A DNA stretch of 64,000 nt from Listeria kieliensis (lineage in GTDB: Bacteria; Bacillota; Bacilli; Lactobacillales; Listeriaceae): assembly GCF_003369925.1 (NCBI RefSeq), contig NZ_LARY01000003.1, positions 153,917 through 217,916 on the forward strand. The letters are read 5' to 3'. The notes beneath the pieces were generated by a model, which saw nothing but the letters and a program-made list of their open reading frames with translations, was not told the DNA's origin and made no database searches. The position numbers and the translations under genes are program-made. Within the stretch, counting starts at the first letter, position 1, and every line of letters starts with the position of its first letter. Of this stretch, positions 41,389 to 50,200 are shown in pieces.

Positions 41389-41397
41389 TGCTATAAT
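41389..41397 (+). promoter_or_regulatory. Extended -10 promoter of the DUF915 lipoprotein gene
   Basis: TGCTATAAT (TATAAT at 41392-41397), about 35 bases before the TTG start; no clear -35. Confidence 0.6.
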
Positions 41398-41431
41398 AAA
41401 GCCAAATTTTCAAAATCTGGAGGTCATTCTT

Positions 41432-42286
41432 TTGCGCAACTGCTTAAAAATCCTTTTCCTTACTGCTTTGCTTTTTCTCGTAGCCGGTTGTTCCGAGCCA
41501 GAAACACTCGAAGCGCCAGATTCCGTCAATTTGAGCAACACCGTCCCGATTATTCTTGTCCATGGGAGTGGCGGAAATGAGCACACGCTTGACGAAATCA
41601 GCGAAAACCTACAAGATAGATACCATTTTTCGAACGAGAAACTGGAGGTTTTAATTAGCTCGAAAGGCGAGCTCTCGTACCGGGGAAAACTGACCAAAAA
41701 TGCGAAACATCCTATTATTGCGGTGGCGTTTGAAGACAATGAAGCGCCCATTAGCGACTGGGCAAAATGGCTCCGGATTGCGACAGATGATCTTGAAAAG
41801 CACTTTAAATTCAAGAAAATGGATGGCGTGGGCTATTCAAACGGCGGCTTAGCCCTTTCTGCGTACGTGCAGGACAATCAAGCCACTCCGCGTTTTCAAA
41901 AAATTATTACGCTCGGTGCGCCGTTTAACGACTTAAGTGAGGAAGACAACGCGGGTGATGCCAATTTCAAAAACGTGGCGCATCAAACAGCGATGCTCAA
42001 GAGTTTTCTATCCAAAAAGAAGCAAAATCCACGCGATTTAGAATTTCTTTCAATCGCAGGCATTTCAGATGCTGAGCATAATACAGACAGCGTTGTCCCG
42101 CTTCAAAGTGCACTTTCTTCACGACTCATTTTTGACAACATCTACGTGTACATGGAAAAAATCGAACGTGGCGAAGAAGCGAGTCATCAAGCCATCTTTA
42201 AATCTGCGGAATCCATCGAGCTCATTCACTGGTTCCTAGCCGAATACACCTCCCCAGAAAAATCCGTATATCAACTGGCCAAATAA
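41432..42286 (+). CDS. DUF915 family alpha/beta hydrolase lipoprotein
   Basis: A 284-residue surface lipoprotein. The signal peptide ends in the lipobox LVAGC. The hydrolase core has the oxyanion-hole HGSGGN segment, the nucleophile elbow GYSNGG (a GxSxG variant), an acidic residue in the ISDAEHNTDSVVPL region and a candidate His in EASHQAIF. This is the DUF915 family of presumed lipases or esterases. Start is TTG behind GGAGG. It is one of the few plus-strand genes here. Confidence 0.85.
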   Translation: MRNCLKILFLTALLFLVAGCSEPETLEAPDSVNLSNTVPIILVHGSGGNEHTLDEISENLQDRYHFSNEKLEVLISSKGELSYRGKLTKNAKHPIIAVAFEDNEAPISDWAKWLRIATDDLEKHFKFKKMDGVGYSNGGLALSAYVQDNQATPRFQKIITLGAPFNDLSEEDNAGDANFKNVAHQTAMLKSFLSKKKQNPRDLEFLSIAGISDAEHNTDSVVPLQSALSSRLIFDNIYVYMEKIERGEEASHQAIFKSAESIELIHWFLAEYTSPEKSVYQLAK

Positions 42287-42325
42287 AAACTGCCGCTCTA
42301 AGATAGAGCCGCAGTTTTTATTTTT
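42286..42325. terminator. Shared convergent terminator (DUF915 gene and fdhD)
   Basis: AAAACTGC-GCTCT (42287-42300) pairs with AGAGC-GCAGTTTT (42304-42318), with T-runs on both sides, between two convergent genes. Confidence 0.85.
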
Positions 42326-43115
42326 CTATCAAAATTCGTTCTGGGCGACTATAAATGTTCATCGTTTCCTCTCGAATAAAACCAACAGCAGTAATCCCAA
42401 GTTCTTCTGCCATTTGAATCGCGAGTTCTGTCGGGGCGGAACGAGATAAAATGATGCCACATCCGATTTTGGCCGTTTTTACTAAGATCTCCGAAGAAAT
42501 TCGACCGCTGAAAATCACAATTTTGTCATTTACACTCATTCCCGCTTCTAAGCAGTGCCCATAAATCTTATCAAGCGCATTGTGCCGCCCAATATCCATC
42601 CGCGTGAGCAGCACTTCTTCGGTTGAACACAAACCTGCATTATGCACCCCGCCCGTCCGGTGAAACGTTTTCGAAGCTTCTTCAAATTCAGCCATCAAGT
42701 GAAAAATCGTTTCTGGCTTTAAGCTGATCGAAGTTTCATTAAAACTTTCCAGCAAGGATGCATCCGATTGAAAATAGAAATTTTCGCGTGATTTTCCACA
42801 ACAGGAAGTAATGTAACGCTTCGCACGATATTTCGCATTAAATTTGTTAACAAAATTCGCCGTCACATATGCATGTCCAGTGGATTCTACAATTTCAATT
42901 TGGTCAACGTCTTGTACGCCTCGAATAACACCTTCCGAAGTTAAAAAACCGATGACCAGATCTTCCAAATATTCTGGTGTACAAACAATCGTAACGAGCT
43001 CTTCACGGTTCACATAAATGGTTAGCGGGTATTCAACCGCAACAAGCGCTTCTTGATCACGCTTTGCTTTCCCGTCTTCATAACGAACCATTCTTTCGTT
43101 TGCACTCGTCTCCAT
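42318..43115 (-). CDS. fdhD: Formate dehydrogenase accessory sulfurtransferase
   Basis: FdhD delivers sulfur from a cysteine desulfurase to the molybdenum cofactor of formate dehydrogenase, without which the enzyme is inactive. The 265-residue protein has the Bacillus-type cysteine motif TSCCGKSRENFYF, the GGVHNAG motif, DIGRHNALDKIYG and the C-terminal SRSAPTELAIQMAEELGIT block. A terminator at 43132-43163 separates it from the fdhA unit, yet it runs in the same direction. Confidence 0.93.
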   Translation of the reverse strand: METSANERMVRYEDGKAKRDQEALVAVEYPLTIYVNREELVTIVCTPEYLEDLVIGFLTSEGVIRGVQDVDQIEIVESTGHAYVTANFVNKFNAKYRAKRYITSCCGKSRENFYFQSDASLLESFNETSISLKPETIFHLMAEFEEASKTFHRTGGVHNAGLCSTEEVLLTRMDIGRHNALDKIYGHCLEAGMSVNDKIVIFSGRISSEILVKTAKIGCGIILSRSAPTELAIQMAEELGITAVGFIREETMNIYSRPERILIEK

Positions 43116-43131
43116 CCTGCTCCCCCTCTAA

Positions 43132-43163
43132 GGAAAAGCCTCCAAACAATACACTTGGAGGCC
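43132..43163 (-). terminator. Terminator after the DUF1641 gene
   Basis: GCCTCCAA (43138-43145) pairs with TTGGAGGC (43155-43162), followed by TTTT on the minus strand. Confidence 0.65.
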
Positions 43164-43171
43164 CCTCTTTG

Positions 43172-43648
43172 TTATTTTAATCCTTTACCCATTTCCTTCA
43201 GAAAAGCAATGCCATAACGCAGCGCCCGATTGACATCCGGATCTTTCATCGCCTTCATCAAACCGAACAAGCCAACAATTGATTCATCTTTTGCCGCTTT
43301 ATTCGCTTCGCTCGCAGCACTTTTCATTTGACCAATCATCGCTTCCGTTTGTTCAGGCTTTGTTTCTGTAAGCAATTGACCAGAAATCATCAAATTATTG
43401 ATCGCATTCGTCGTTGGTTCTTTGCGCCATTCATTTAAGAATGTCTTCGCAATATCTTCTTTCGCTTTCATAGCGCTATTTACCGCTTCAAGCGCTCCTG
43501 CATCATGAAGCAATTTAACAAACTCCAAAATTTCCTTAAAACCTGATTCATCTTGCGCAATAGTTTGTTTTAGCTCTTCTAATTGTTCCGCTTCCTTTTC
43601 CTCTGGAGAAGGTGAAACATCACGAATTTTTGAAATTGGTTCAGCCAT
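43172..43648 (-). CDS. DUF1641 family protein linked to formate dehydrogenase
   Basis: A 158-residue, helix-rich cytoplasmic protein with the DUF1641 pattern in its second half (KDPDVNRALRYGIAFLKEMGKGL). In Firmicutes it regularly lies next to this kind of fdhA; its role is unknown, perhaps an assembly or electron-transfer partner. The ATG at 43648 lies inside the end of fdhA, overlapping by eight bases, with AAGGAGAG upstream; the frame's earlier start is not supported. Confidence 0.83.
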   Translation of the reverse strand: MAEPISKIRDVSPSPEEKEAEQLEELKQTIAQDESGFKEILEFVKLLHDAGALEAVNSAMKAKEDIAKTFLNEWRKEPTTNAINNLMISGQLLTETKPEQTEAMIGQMKSAASEANKAAKDESIVGLFGLMKAMKDPDVNRALRYGIAFLKEMGKGLK

Positions 43649-46625
43649 TTTCTTTCTCTCCTTTACAACCGCAGCTTCCGCCACAAGCACAATTCACTTT
43701 TGAAATAGGAACATAGTCATTTCGTTTCCATTTCCGTTCCACTTCTACGCCATTTTGCGGATAGCGTTTACGGTTCCGCGGGTTATGCTCTGGGAGCGGA
43801 TTTTTACCTTCTTTTTGTAAAACTTCCATCGCTACTTTTGTTTGTTTAAATGCCGGTGTCTTCGTCCGAACATCTCCCGTACTACTTGTTAGCAAGTTTA
43901 CAGCCGTTTCACTGCTCACAGAGTGCATTGGCACATAAACTTCTTTTCCTTTCATTCGTTCTGTTACAACTGCACGCAATTTAATATGGCCATATGGCGA
44001 ACTTAAACGAACGAGCGAGCCACTTTCAACGCCGCGTTCTTTTGCAAGCTCCGGTGAAATCTCAACGAATACTTCTGGAAGTTTATAATCTAGCCCCTTC
44101 GATTTGTCCGTCAAGTTCCCTTCATGGAACTGCTCAAGCAAGCGCCCATTATTGAGCTGCAAGTCATATTCATCTGGGAATTCAATTGGCGGTACATAAG
44201 GAAGTGTCGAGAACTGCGCTTTTCCATCAGGGAAATTAAATCTTTCCTTATAAAGAAGCGGCATATCTTGACCCGTTTCATCAACCGGCCACACTAAGCT
44301 GTCAAAGCCTTCCATTCGGTCATAACTTACACCACGGAAAAACGGCGCTAGACGGGCAATTTCGTCCATAATTTCGCTAGGATGACTGTAATTCCAGTCT
44401 GCTCCACAAGCGCGCGCTACTTCTTGCGTAATCCACCAGTCAGGTTTCGAATCGCCAAGTGGTTTCATAACTTCGTATAGACGCTGAACTCGGCGTTCTG
44501 TGTTCGTAAACGTTCCTTCTTTTTCAAGAGAAGGCGAAGCCGGTAAAACAATATCAGCAAATTGCGCCGTTTTTGAAAGAAAGACATCTTGTACGACAAG
44601 AAAATCAAGTTTTGCTAGGGTATCTTGAACGTGATTCGAGTTAGAATCCACCCAAGCCATTTCTTCACCAACTAGATACATACCGTGCAAAGTGCCTGCT
44701 TCAATCGCATCGAGCATCTCGTTATTTTTCAGACCTGGAGTTTCCGAAATTGGAACCCCATATTCCGCTTCAAAGCGAGCTCTTACATCAGCATCGCCAA
44801 TCGGTTGCACGCCAGGAAGCACATTTGGAAGTGAGCCCATGTCACAAGCACCTTGAACGTTATTGTGACCACGAAGCGGGAATGCCCCAGCTCCATTTCT
44901 GCCGTAGTTTCCGGTCACAAGAAGTAGATTTGAGATAGCAGATGAAGTATGCGAACCGGCAATATTTTGCGTAACGCCCATTCCCCAACAAATCGAAGTG
45001 CCATCTGCTTCGTGAACCATTTCGGCAATTTCCTTAAGCGTATCTACAGAAAGCCCCGTTTCTTGTTCCGCATATTGCAACGTAAACGGTGCTAAGAATT
45101 CCAAATACTCATCCACATTCGAAATGCGTTCATTCATAAAGGCTTCATCATGCCAGCCTTGGTCGATGATATATTTTGCGACCGCGGTCAGCCAAACAAA
45201 GTCCGTTCCTTGTTTTGGTCGAACAAATTTATCTGCCCGTTCTGCCATTTCGTGTTTACGCAAATCTGAAACAAACAATTTCGCGCCATTATATTTGTGC
45301 GCCCGCTTGATTCGACTCGCGATAACCGGATGCCCATCCGCAGGTGAACAGCCGACAAGCATGATAAGTCCTGCTGACTCAATATCTTCAACCGTTCCCG
45401 AATCCGCCCCGATTCCAACTGTCCGAGTAAGACCATCAGAAGCTGGCGCTTGACAGTAACGTGAACAGTTATCCACATTATTCGTTTCAAAAACTTGGCG
45501 TGACAACTTTTGCACCAAATAGTTTTCTTCATTTGTAGTCTTCGAAGAACTGATAAATCCAAGTGCATCACTGCCGTATTTCGCTTGAATTTCCCGCAAA
45601 CGCGTTCCAATCGTTTCAAGCGCTTTTTCCCAGCTAACCGGTACAAATTCGTCGCCTTCTCGCATGAGCGGTGAAGTGAGACGTTTCTTGTCATTCACAA
45701 AGTCCCAACCGAATTTCCCTTTCACACAAGTGGCAAACTTATTAACTGGACCTTCCCCAGTTGGTTCTACTTTCAAAATTTTACGGTCTTTTGTCCAAAC
45801 CTCAAACGTACAGCCTACGCCACAAAACGTACAAACTGTTTTCGTTTTCTTCGTCCGTGTATCACGCATGGCCGCTTCAACTTCAGAAACCGCAAAAACA
45901 GTTTGATAGTTTGGCTCCACTTTTTTCACAAGATCAATCATCGGATCAAGCACGTCTTCGTCTAGTCCTGTCATAAATCCAGCCTGCCCGAGCATCGATT
46001 TCTCCATCATCGCGTTACAAGGACAAACCGTTGAACACAGCCCGCAAGAAACGCAAGATGAGAGGTTCGCCGGTTTATCATCATCCCAAATAACTCTCGG
46101 CTGATCTCTTTCCCAATCGATCGATAGCGTTTCATTGACTTGGACACTTTGACAAGCTTCGACACAGCGCCCACAAAGAATACATTGATCTGGATCATAA
46201 CGATAAAATGGATGCGAAAAATCATTTAGATAACCCTTTTCGCGGTACGGACGTGACTGGCCTTCAATGCCTAACAGTTCCGTTGTATTATGTACACGAC
46301 AATTCCCGTTATTATTATCGCAAACCGTACAGTACAACAAATGATTTTCTAAAATGCGGTCCATGGCTTCAAGTTGTGCATCCGTTGCTTTTTCAGAATC
46401 CGTTTCAATCTTCATACCCGGCTTAAATTCAGTACTACAAGCACGCATTAATTCGCCGTCCACTTCGCACATACAAGTGTCGCAAGATTGGATAGGTCCC
46501 ATTTGCTCACTGTAACAAATATGCGGATGTTTAATTTCTTGTTCATTCAGATAGTCTAAAATTCGTTGCCCTTCATCCACCTCATGTGGCTTCCCGTTAA
46601 TCTGAACGGTGATTCTTCCTGCCAT
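43641..46625 (-). CDS. fdhA: Formate dehydrogenase, molybdopterin-dependent catalytic subunit
   Basis: A 994-residue cytoplasmic protein. In order: an N-terminal 2Fe-2S ferredoxin domain (1-80), a His/Cys iron-sulfur segment with CTVCDNNNGNCRVH, a two-cluster 4Fe-4S ferredoxin domain (about 140-210), the 4Fe-4S binding CTFCGVGC motif (about 267) that opens the molybdopterin domain, and a C-terminal bis-MGD-binding domain (about 890-960). The presumed molybdenum ligand lies in NVDNCSRYCQAPASDG; it is cysteine, not selenocysteine, and is followed by Gln where E. coli FDH has His. The last 17 residues are a Cys-rich GSCGCKG tail. Electron acceptor unknown. Promoter and operator-like sites lie at 46673-46729. 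Confidence 0.92.
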   Translation of the reverse strand: MAGRITVQINGKPHEVDEGQRILDYLNEQEIKHPHICYSEQMGPIQSCDTCMCEVDGELMRACSTEFKPGMKIETDSEKATDAQLEAMDRILENHLLYCTVCDNNNGNCRVHNTTELLGIEGQSRPYREKGYLNDFSHPFYRYDPDQCILCGRCVEACQSVQVNETLSIDWERDQPRVIWDDDKPANLSSCVSCGLCSTVCPCNAMMEKSMLGQAGFMTGLDEDVLDPMIDLVKKVEPNYQTVFAVSEVEAAMRDTRTKKTKTVCTFCGVGCTFEVWTKDRKILKVEPTGEGPVNKFATCVKGKFGWDFVNDKKRLTSPLMREGDEFVPVSWEKALETIGTRLREIQAKYGSDALGFISSSKTTNEENYLVQKLSRQVFETNNVDNCSRYCQAPASDGLTRTVGIGADSGTVEDIESAGLIMLVGCSPADGHPVIASRIKRAHKYNGAKLFVSDLRKHEMAERADKFVRPKQGTDFVWLTAVAKYIIDQGWHDEAFMNERISNVDEYLEFLAPFTLQYAEQETGLSVDTLKEIAEMVHEADGTSICWGMGVTQNIAGSHTSSAISNLLLVTGNYGRNGAGAFPLRGHNNVQGACDMGSLPNVLPGVQPIGDADVRARFEAEYGVPISETPGLKNNEMLDAIEAGTLHGMYLVGEEMAWVDSNSNHVQDTLAKLDFLVVQDVFLSKTAQFADIVLPASPSLEKEGTFTNTERRVQRLYEVMKPLGDSKPDWWITQEVARACGADWNYSHPSEIMDEIARLAPFFRGVSYDRMEGFDSLVWPVDETGQDMPLLYKERFNFPDGKAQFSTLPYVPPIEFPDEYDLQLNNGRLLEQFHEGNLTDKSKGLDYKLPEVFVEISPELAKERGVESGSLVRLSSPYGHIKLRAVVTERMKGKEVYVPMHSVSSETAVNLLTSSTGDVRTKTPAFKQTKVAMEVLQKEGKNPLPEHNPRNRKRYPQNGVEVERKWKRNDYVPISKVNCACGGSCGCKGEKENG

Positions 46626-46672
46626 AAAAGCTCCTCCTCCTTACTATTTAAGAAAACGATTACATACTTTTG

Positions 46673-46729
46673 ATTATAGCAGATTTTATGTGAATTTCAC
46701 AGTAAAACTTTAATTGAGAATGCTTATCA
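46673..46729 (-). promoter_or_regulatory. fdhA promoter with palindrome and Fur-like box
   Basis: TATAAT at 46673-46678 is a likely -10, about 50 bases before fdhA. The palindrome TGTGAAATTCACA at 46689-46701 covers the -35 position, which itself is weak; that suggests control by a Crp/Fnr or similar protein. Further up, 46715-46729 reads TGAGAATGCTTATCA, two mismatches from the 7-1-7 Fur box TGATAATNATTATCA. Function not shown. Confidence 0.5.
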
Positions 46730-46775
46730 AATAGCGTAATATAGCCAATTCCGCTATCTCGAATGATTGTTCAAA

Positions 46776-46819
46776 TAAAAAAAGCTGCAACCGGAAATAT
46801 ATACCCGATTACAGCTTCT
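46776..46819 (-). terminator. Terminator of the 46826-47101 gene
   Basis: AAGCTGCAACCGG (46781-46793) pairs with CCGATTACAGCTT (46804-46817), with two mismatched positions; a T-run follows on the minus strand. Confidence 0.8.
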
Positions 46820-46825
46820 CTCTAA

Positions 46826-47101
46826 CTATTTTTTGAAAAAATCTTTGACGTTGTTTAACAAATCAGTAGGTGCGCCGAGCTGTTCTCCGATGGAATTTTT
46901 CACTTCATCCACCTTGTCGCTAAGACCGCCCGTTAACTCACTTGGATCAACTTGTTCAACGGTTTCCGTCACTTTATCCGTGCCAGCTTCAACTTGATTC
47001 GTCACTTCTTCCGTGGTTTCCGAAATTTGTTCGCCAGTGCCACCGAGGAATTCCGTAAGCTTATCCCCGGCCAAGTTTTTCAATTGATCAAACAGCGGCA
47101 T
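46826..47101 (-). CDS. Small acidic amphipathic protein, 91 residues
   Basis: The product starts MPLFDQLKNLAGDKL and is nearly all amphipathic helix, with repeated TEEV/TETVEQV segments, many Glu and Thr, no Cys and no membrane segment. It resembles stress-type, LEA- or YtxH-tail-like proteins, but I recognise no family. The ATG at 47101 has GGAGG upstream. It lies downstream of the giant surface protein gene at a gap of 114 bases, without a clear terminator between them, so read-through is possible. Confidence 0.7.
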   Translation of the reverse strand: MPLFDQLKNLAGDKLTEFLGGTGEQISETTEEVTNQVEAGTDKVTETVEQVDPSELTGGLSDKVDEVKNSIGEQLGAPTDLLNNVKDFFKK

Positions 47102-47215
47102 AGAAACGCCTCCTTCGACTTGATTTGCTATCAAGCATAACATAGAATTTGAAGTTTCTCGCCCCTCCTGACCATCTGTTAAACAACTTTAATAAAATTT
47201 ACAATCTCTCAAAAA

Positions 47216-50200
47216 TCATTTTGCATCCATCACAATATCCGCATCTGGAATTGAAGCTGGTGAATATGGATTACTTGGCGTTTGCCATTTCAAGTGGAAG
47301 TAAGAAACTGGCGCTTCCTTATTAAAATGTTCCGTTGTAATCTTAATTGTTTGCCCAGCTTGTAAGTAGCGGAAGTTGGATAGAGCTCCACCAATCACAT
47401 TATCATGGTCAATAATTTTTTCATCATCTAAATAAACGGTTCCAGCGTCATCTGTTTCAACGGAGAAAGTATATCTACCCGTTTCTTTGACCGTCACATA
47501 TCCGACTTTTTTCACTTTATAGTAATCTGTTCCAAGACCCGGATATGGTTCTTCGTTGTTGTAGTCATCGTCAAAGTTTACAGCTGTTCCCGTTCCCTTC
47601 TCAACAAAGTAACCGAGTGACCTTGGATAGTCGTAGAAAGTAACACCGACTCCTTGGCTCACTTTTTTAGTAACAGTCACTTGAACAGTTGCTGTGATGC
47701 CATTGGACGTGCGTACCGTAATCGTTGTCTTTCCAGGTGCCTTGGCTACCCAATTTCCTGATTGATCTATCATCATGATTTCTGGATTTGCACTTGTATA
47801 AGTTAATGTCTTGTCAGTCGCATTACTTGGTGAGATGGTCACATTTAGCTTACCTGTATCACCAACGATTTGGTTTAACTCTTTTGGCTCCACTGTAATG
47901 TTGTCCACTGGAATATCTTTTGCTTTAACTGTTACTTGAACATAAGCTGTAACTCCATTATAAGCACGCACCGTAATCGTTGTCTTACCTGGAGCTTTAG
48001 CCACCCAATTTCCTGATTGATCTATCGTCATAATCCCTGGGTCGGCACTCGTATAAGTTAATGTTTTATCGGTTGCATTGCTTGGTGAGATTGTCACATT
48101 TAGTTTGCCTGTATCCCCAACAATTTGATTCAATTCTTTTGGTTCCACTGTAAGGCTTTCGACTGGAATGTCTTTCGCTTTGACCGTTACTTGAACAGTC
48201 GCTGTAATGCCATTCGACGCACGCACTGTAATGGTTGTCTTACCGGGTGCTTTAGCTACCCAATTACCCGCTTGATCTATTGTCATAATCCCTGAATCTG
48301 CACTTGTATATGACAACGTCTTGTCCGTCGCATTACTTGGCGAAATTGTCACATTTAGTTTACCCATGTCGCCAACAATTTGATTCAATTCCTTTGGTTC
48401 CACTGTGATACTTTCTACTGGAATGTCTTTCGCTTTGACTGTCACTTGAACAAATGACATCAAGCCATTTTTTGTCGTTACAATCAAAGTTGTTTTACCA
48501 ACAGATTTCGCTATCCAATTTCCGTCTTTATCCACTGTCATGATATCTGGATTAGCGCTTGTAAAGGTTAGACTTTGATCTGTTGCATTGTTTGGCGTAA
48601 ATGTCACGTTTAACTTGCCCATGTCACCGACCACTTGGTTCAATTCTTTTGGTTCCACTGTGATGCTTTCGACTGGAATATCTTTTGCTTTAACCGTCAC
48701 TTGAACATATGACATCAAACCATTTTTTGTCGTTACAATCAAAGTTGTTTTACCAACAGATTTTGCTACCCAGTTACCATCTTTATCTACTGTCATAATC
48801 TCTGGATTGACACTTGTAAAAGTTAACGTCTTATCCGTTGCATTGCTTGGCGAAAACGTTACATTTAGCTTACCTGTGTCGCCAACAATTTGATTCAATT
48901 CTTTTGGTTCCACTGTGATACTTTCCACTGGGATGTCTTTTGCTTTAACTGTCACTTGAACAGTCGCTGTAATGCCATTCGTTGTTTTCACCGTGATTGT
49001 TGTTTTACCGGGTGCTACAGCTACCCAATCCCCAGATTGATCTACCGTCATAATTTCTGGATCGGCACTCGTATAAGTTAATGACTTGTCAGTCGCGTTG
49101 CTTGGTGTAATGGTTACGTTTAGCTTGCCCGTATCCCCAACAATTTGGTTCAATTCTTTCGGTTCTACCGTAATGCTTTCCACTGGGATATCTTTCGCTT
49201 TAACCGTTACTTGAACAGTCGCTGTAATGCCATTCGCTGTTTTCACCGTGATTGTTGTTTTACCTGGTGCTACCGCTTTCCAGTTGCCGTCTTTATCTAT
49301 TGTCATAATCTCTGGATTCGCACTTGTATAAGTTAATGTCTGATCAGTTGCATTGCTTGGTGTGATCGTTACATTTAACTTACCCGTATCCCCAACAATT
49401 TGGTTCAACTCTTTCGGTTCCACTGTAATACTTTCCACTGGGATATCTTTCGCCTTGACTGTTACTTGAACAGTCGCTGTAATACCGTTCGCAGCTTTTA
49501 CTGTAATCGTTGTTTTACCCGGAGCTTTGGCTACCCAATTCCCAGCTTGATCTATTGTCATAATCTCCGGATCGGCACTCGTATAAGTTAACGACTTGTC
49601 GGTCGCGTTGCTTGGTGTGATCGTCACACTTAACTTACCTGTATCCCCAACAATTTGATTGAGTTCCTTCGGCTCAACTGTGAGACTTTCTACAGGAATA
49701 GACTTATCTTTTAGCATTGCATCAATTCCAGCAATCGAATCTGCTCCAGTCAAATCATAAAAATTCGAAACCCCATCTTCGCTAAACGAACTTGGAACTG
49801 CGACTTCTTTTCCATCAGGAATATTTAATTTCAAATAGTAAGTGCCTTTAGGCAAGTTATTGAATACATATTTACCAGAAATCCCTGTAACTGTTTGTCC
49901 AAGAGCTTTTCCGTCAGAACTATATAATGTAACTGTCAAACCACTATATCCAATTCCTGAAGACTTATCTTTTATAGTTCCTGAAAGTGAAGATTTTTCT
50001 TGTGGATTTACTGTCACTTGAACTTCAGCAGTAAGACCATTCGCTGTTTTTACCGTAATCGTTGTTTTACCAGGTGCTACCGCTTTCCAGTTACCATCTT
50101 TATCCACTGTCATAATCTCTGGATTAGCACTCGTAAAGGTTAAACTTTGATCTGTTGCATTATTTGGTGTGATCGTTACATTTAACTTACCTGTATCGCC

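Noticed and set aside
46689..46701. Rex operator before fdhA
   Set aside because: Rex sites have TTGTGAA and TTCACAA arms separated by four bases; here the arms are separated by one.
47216..47300. Sorting signal or membrane anchor at the end of the giant protein
   Set aside because: The C-terminus is polar (DADIVMDAK) with no hydrophobic span, basic tail or LPxTG; other frames past the stop do not supply one.
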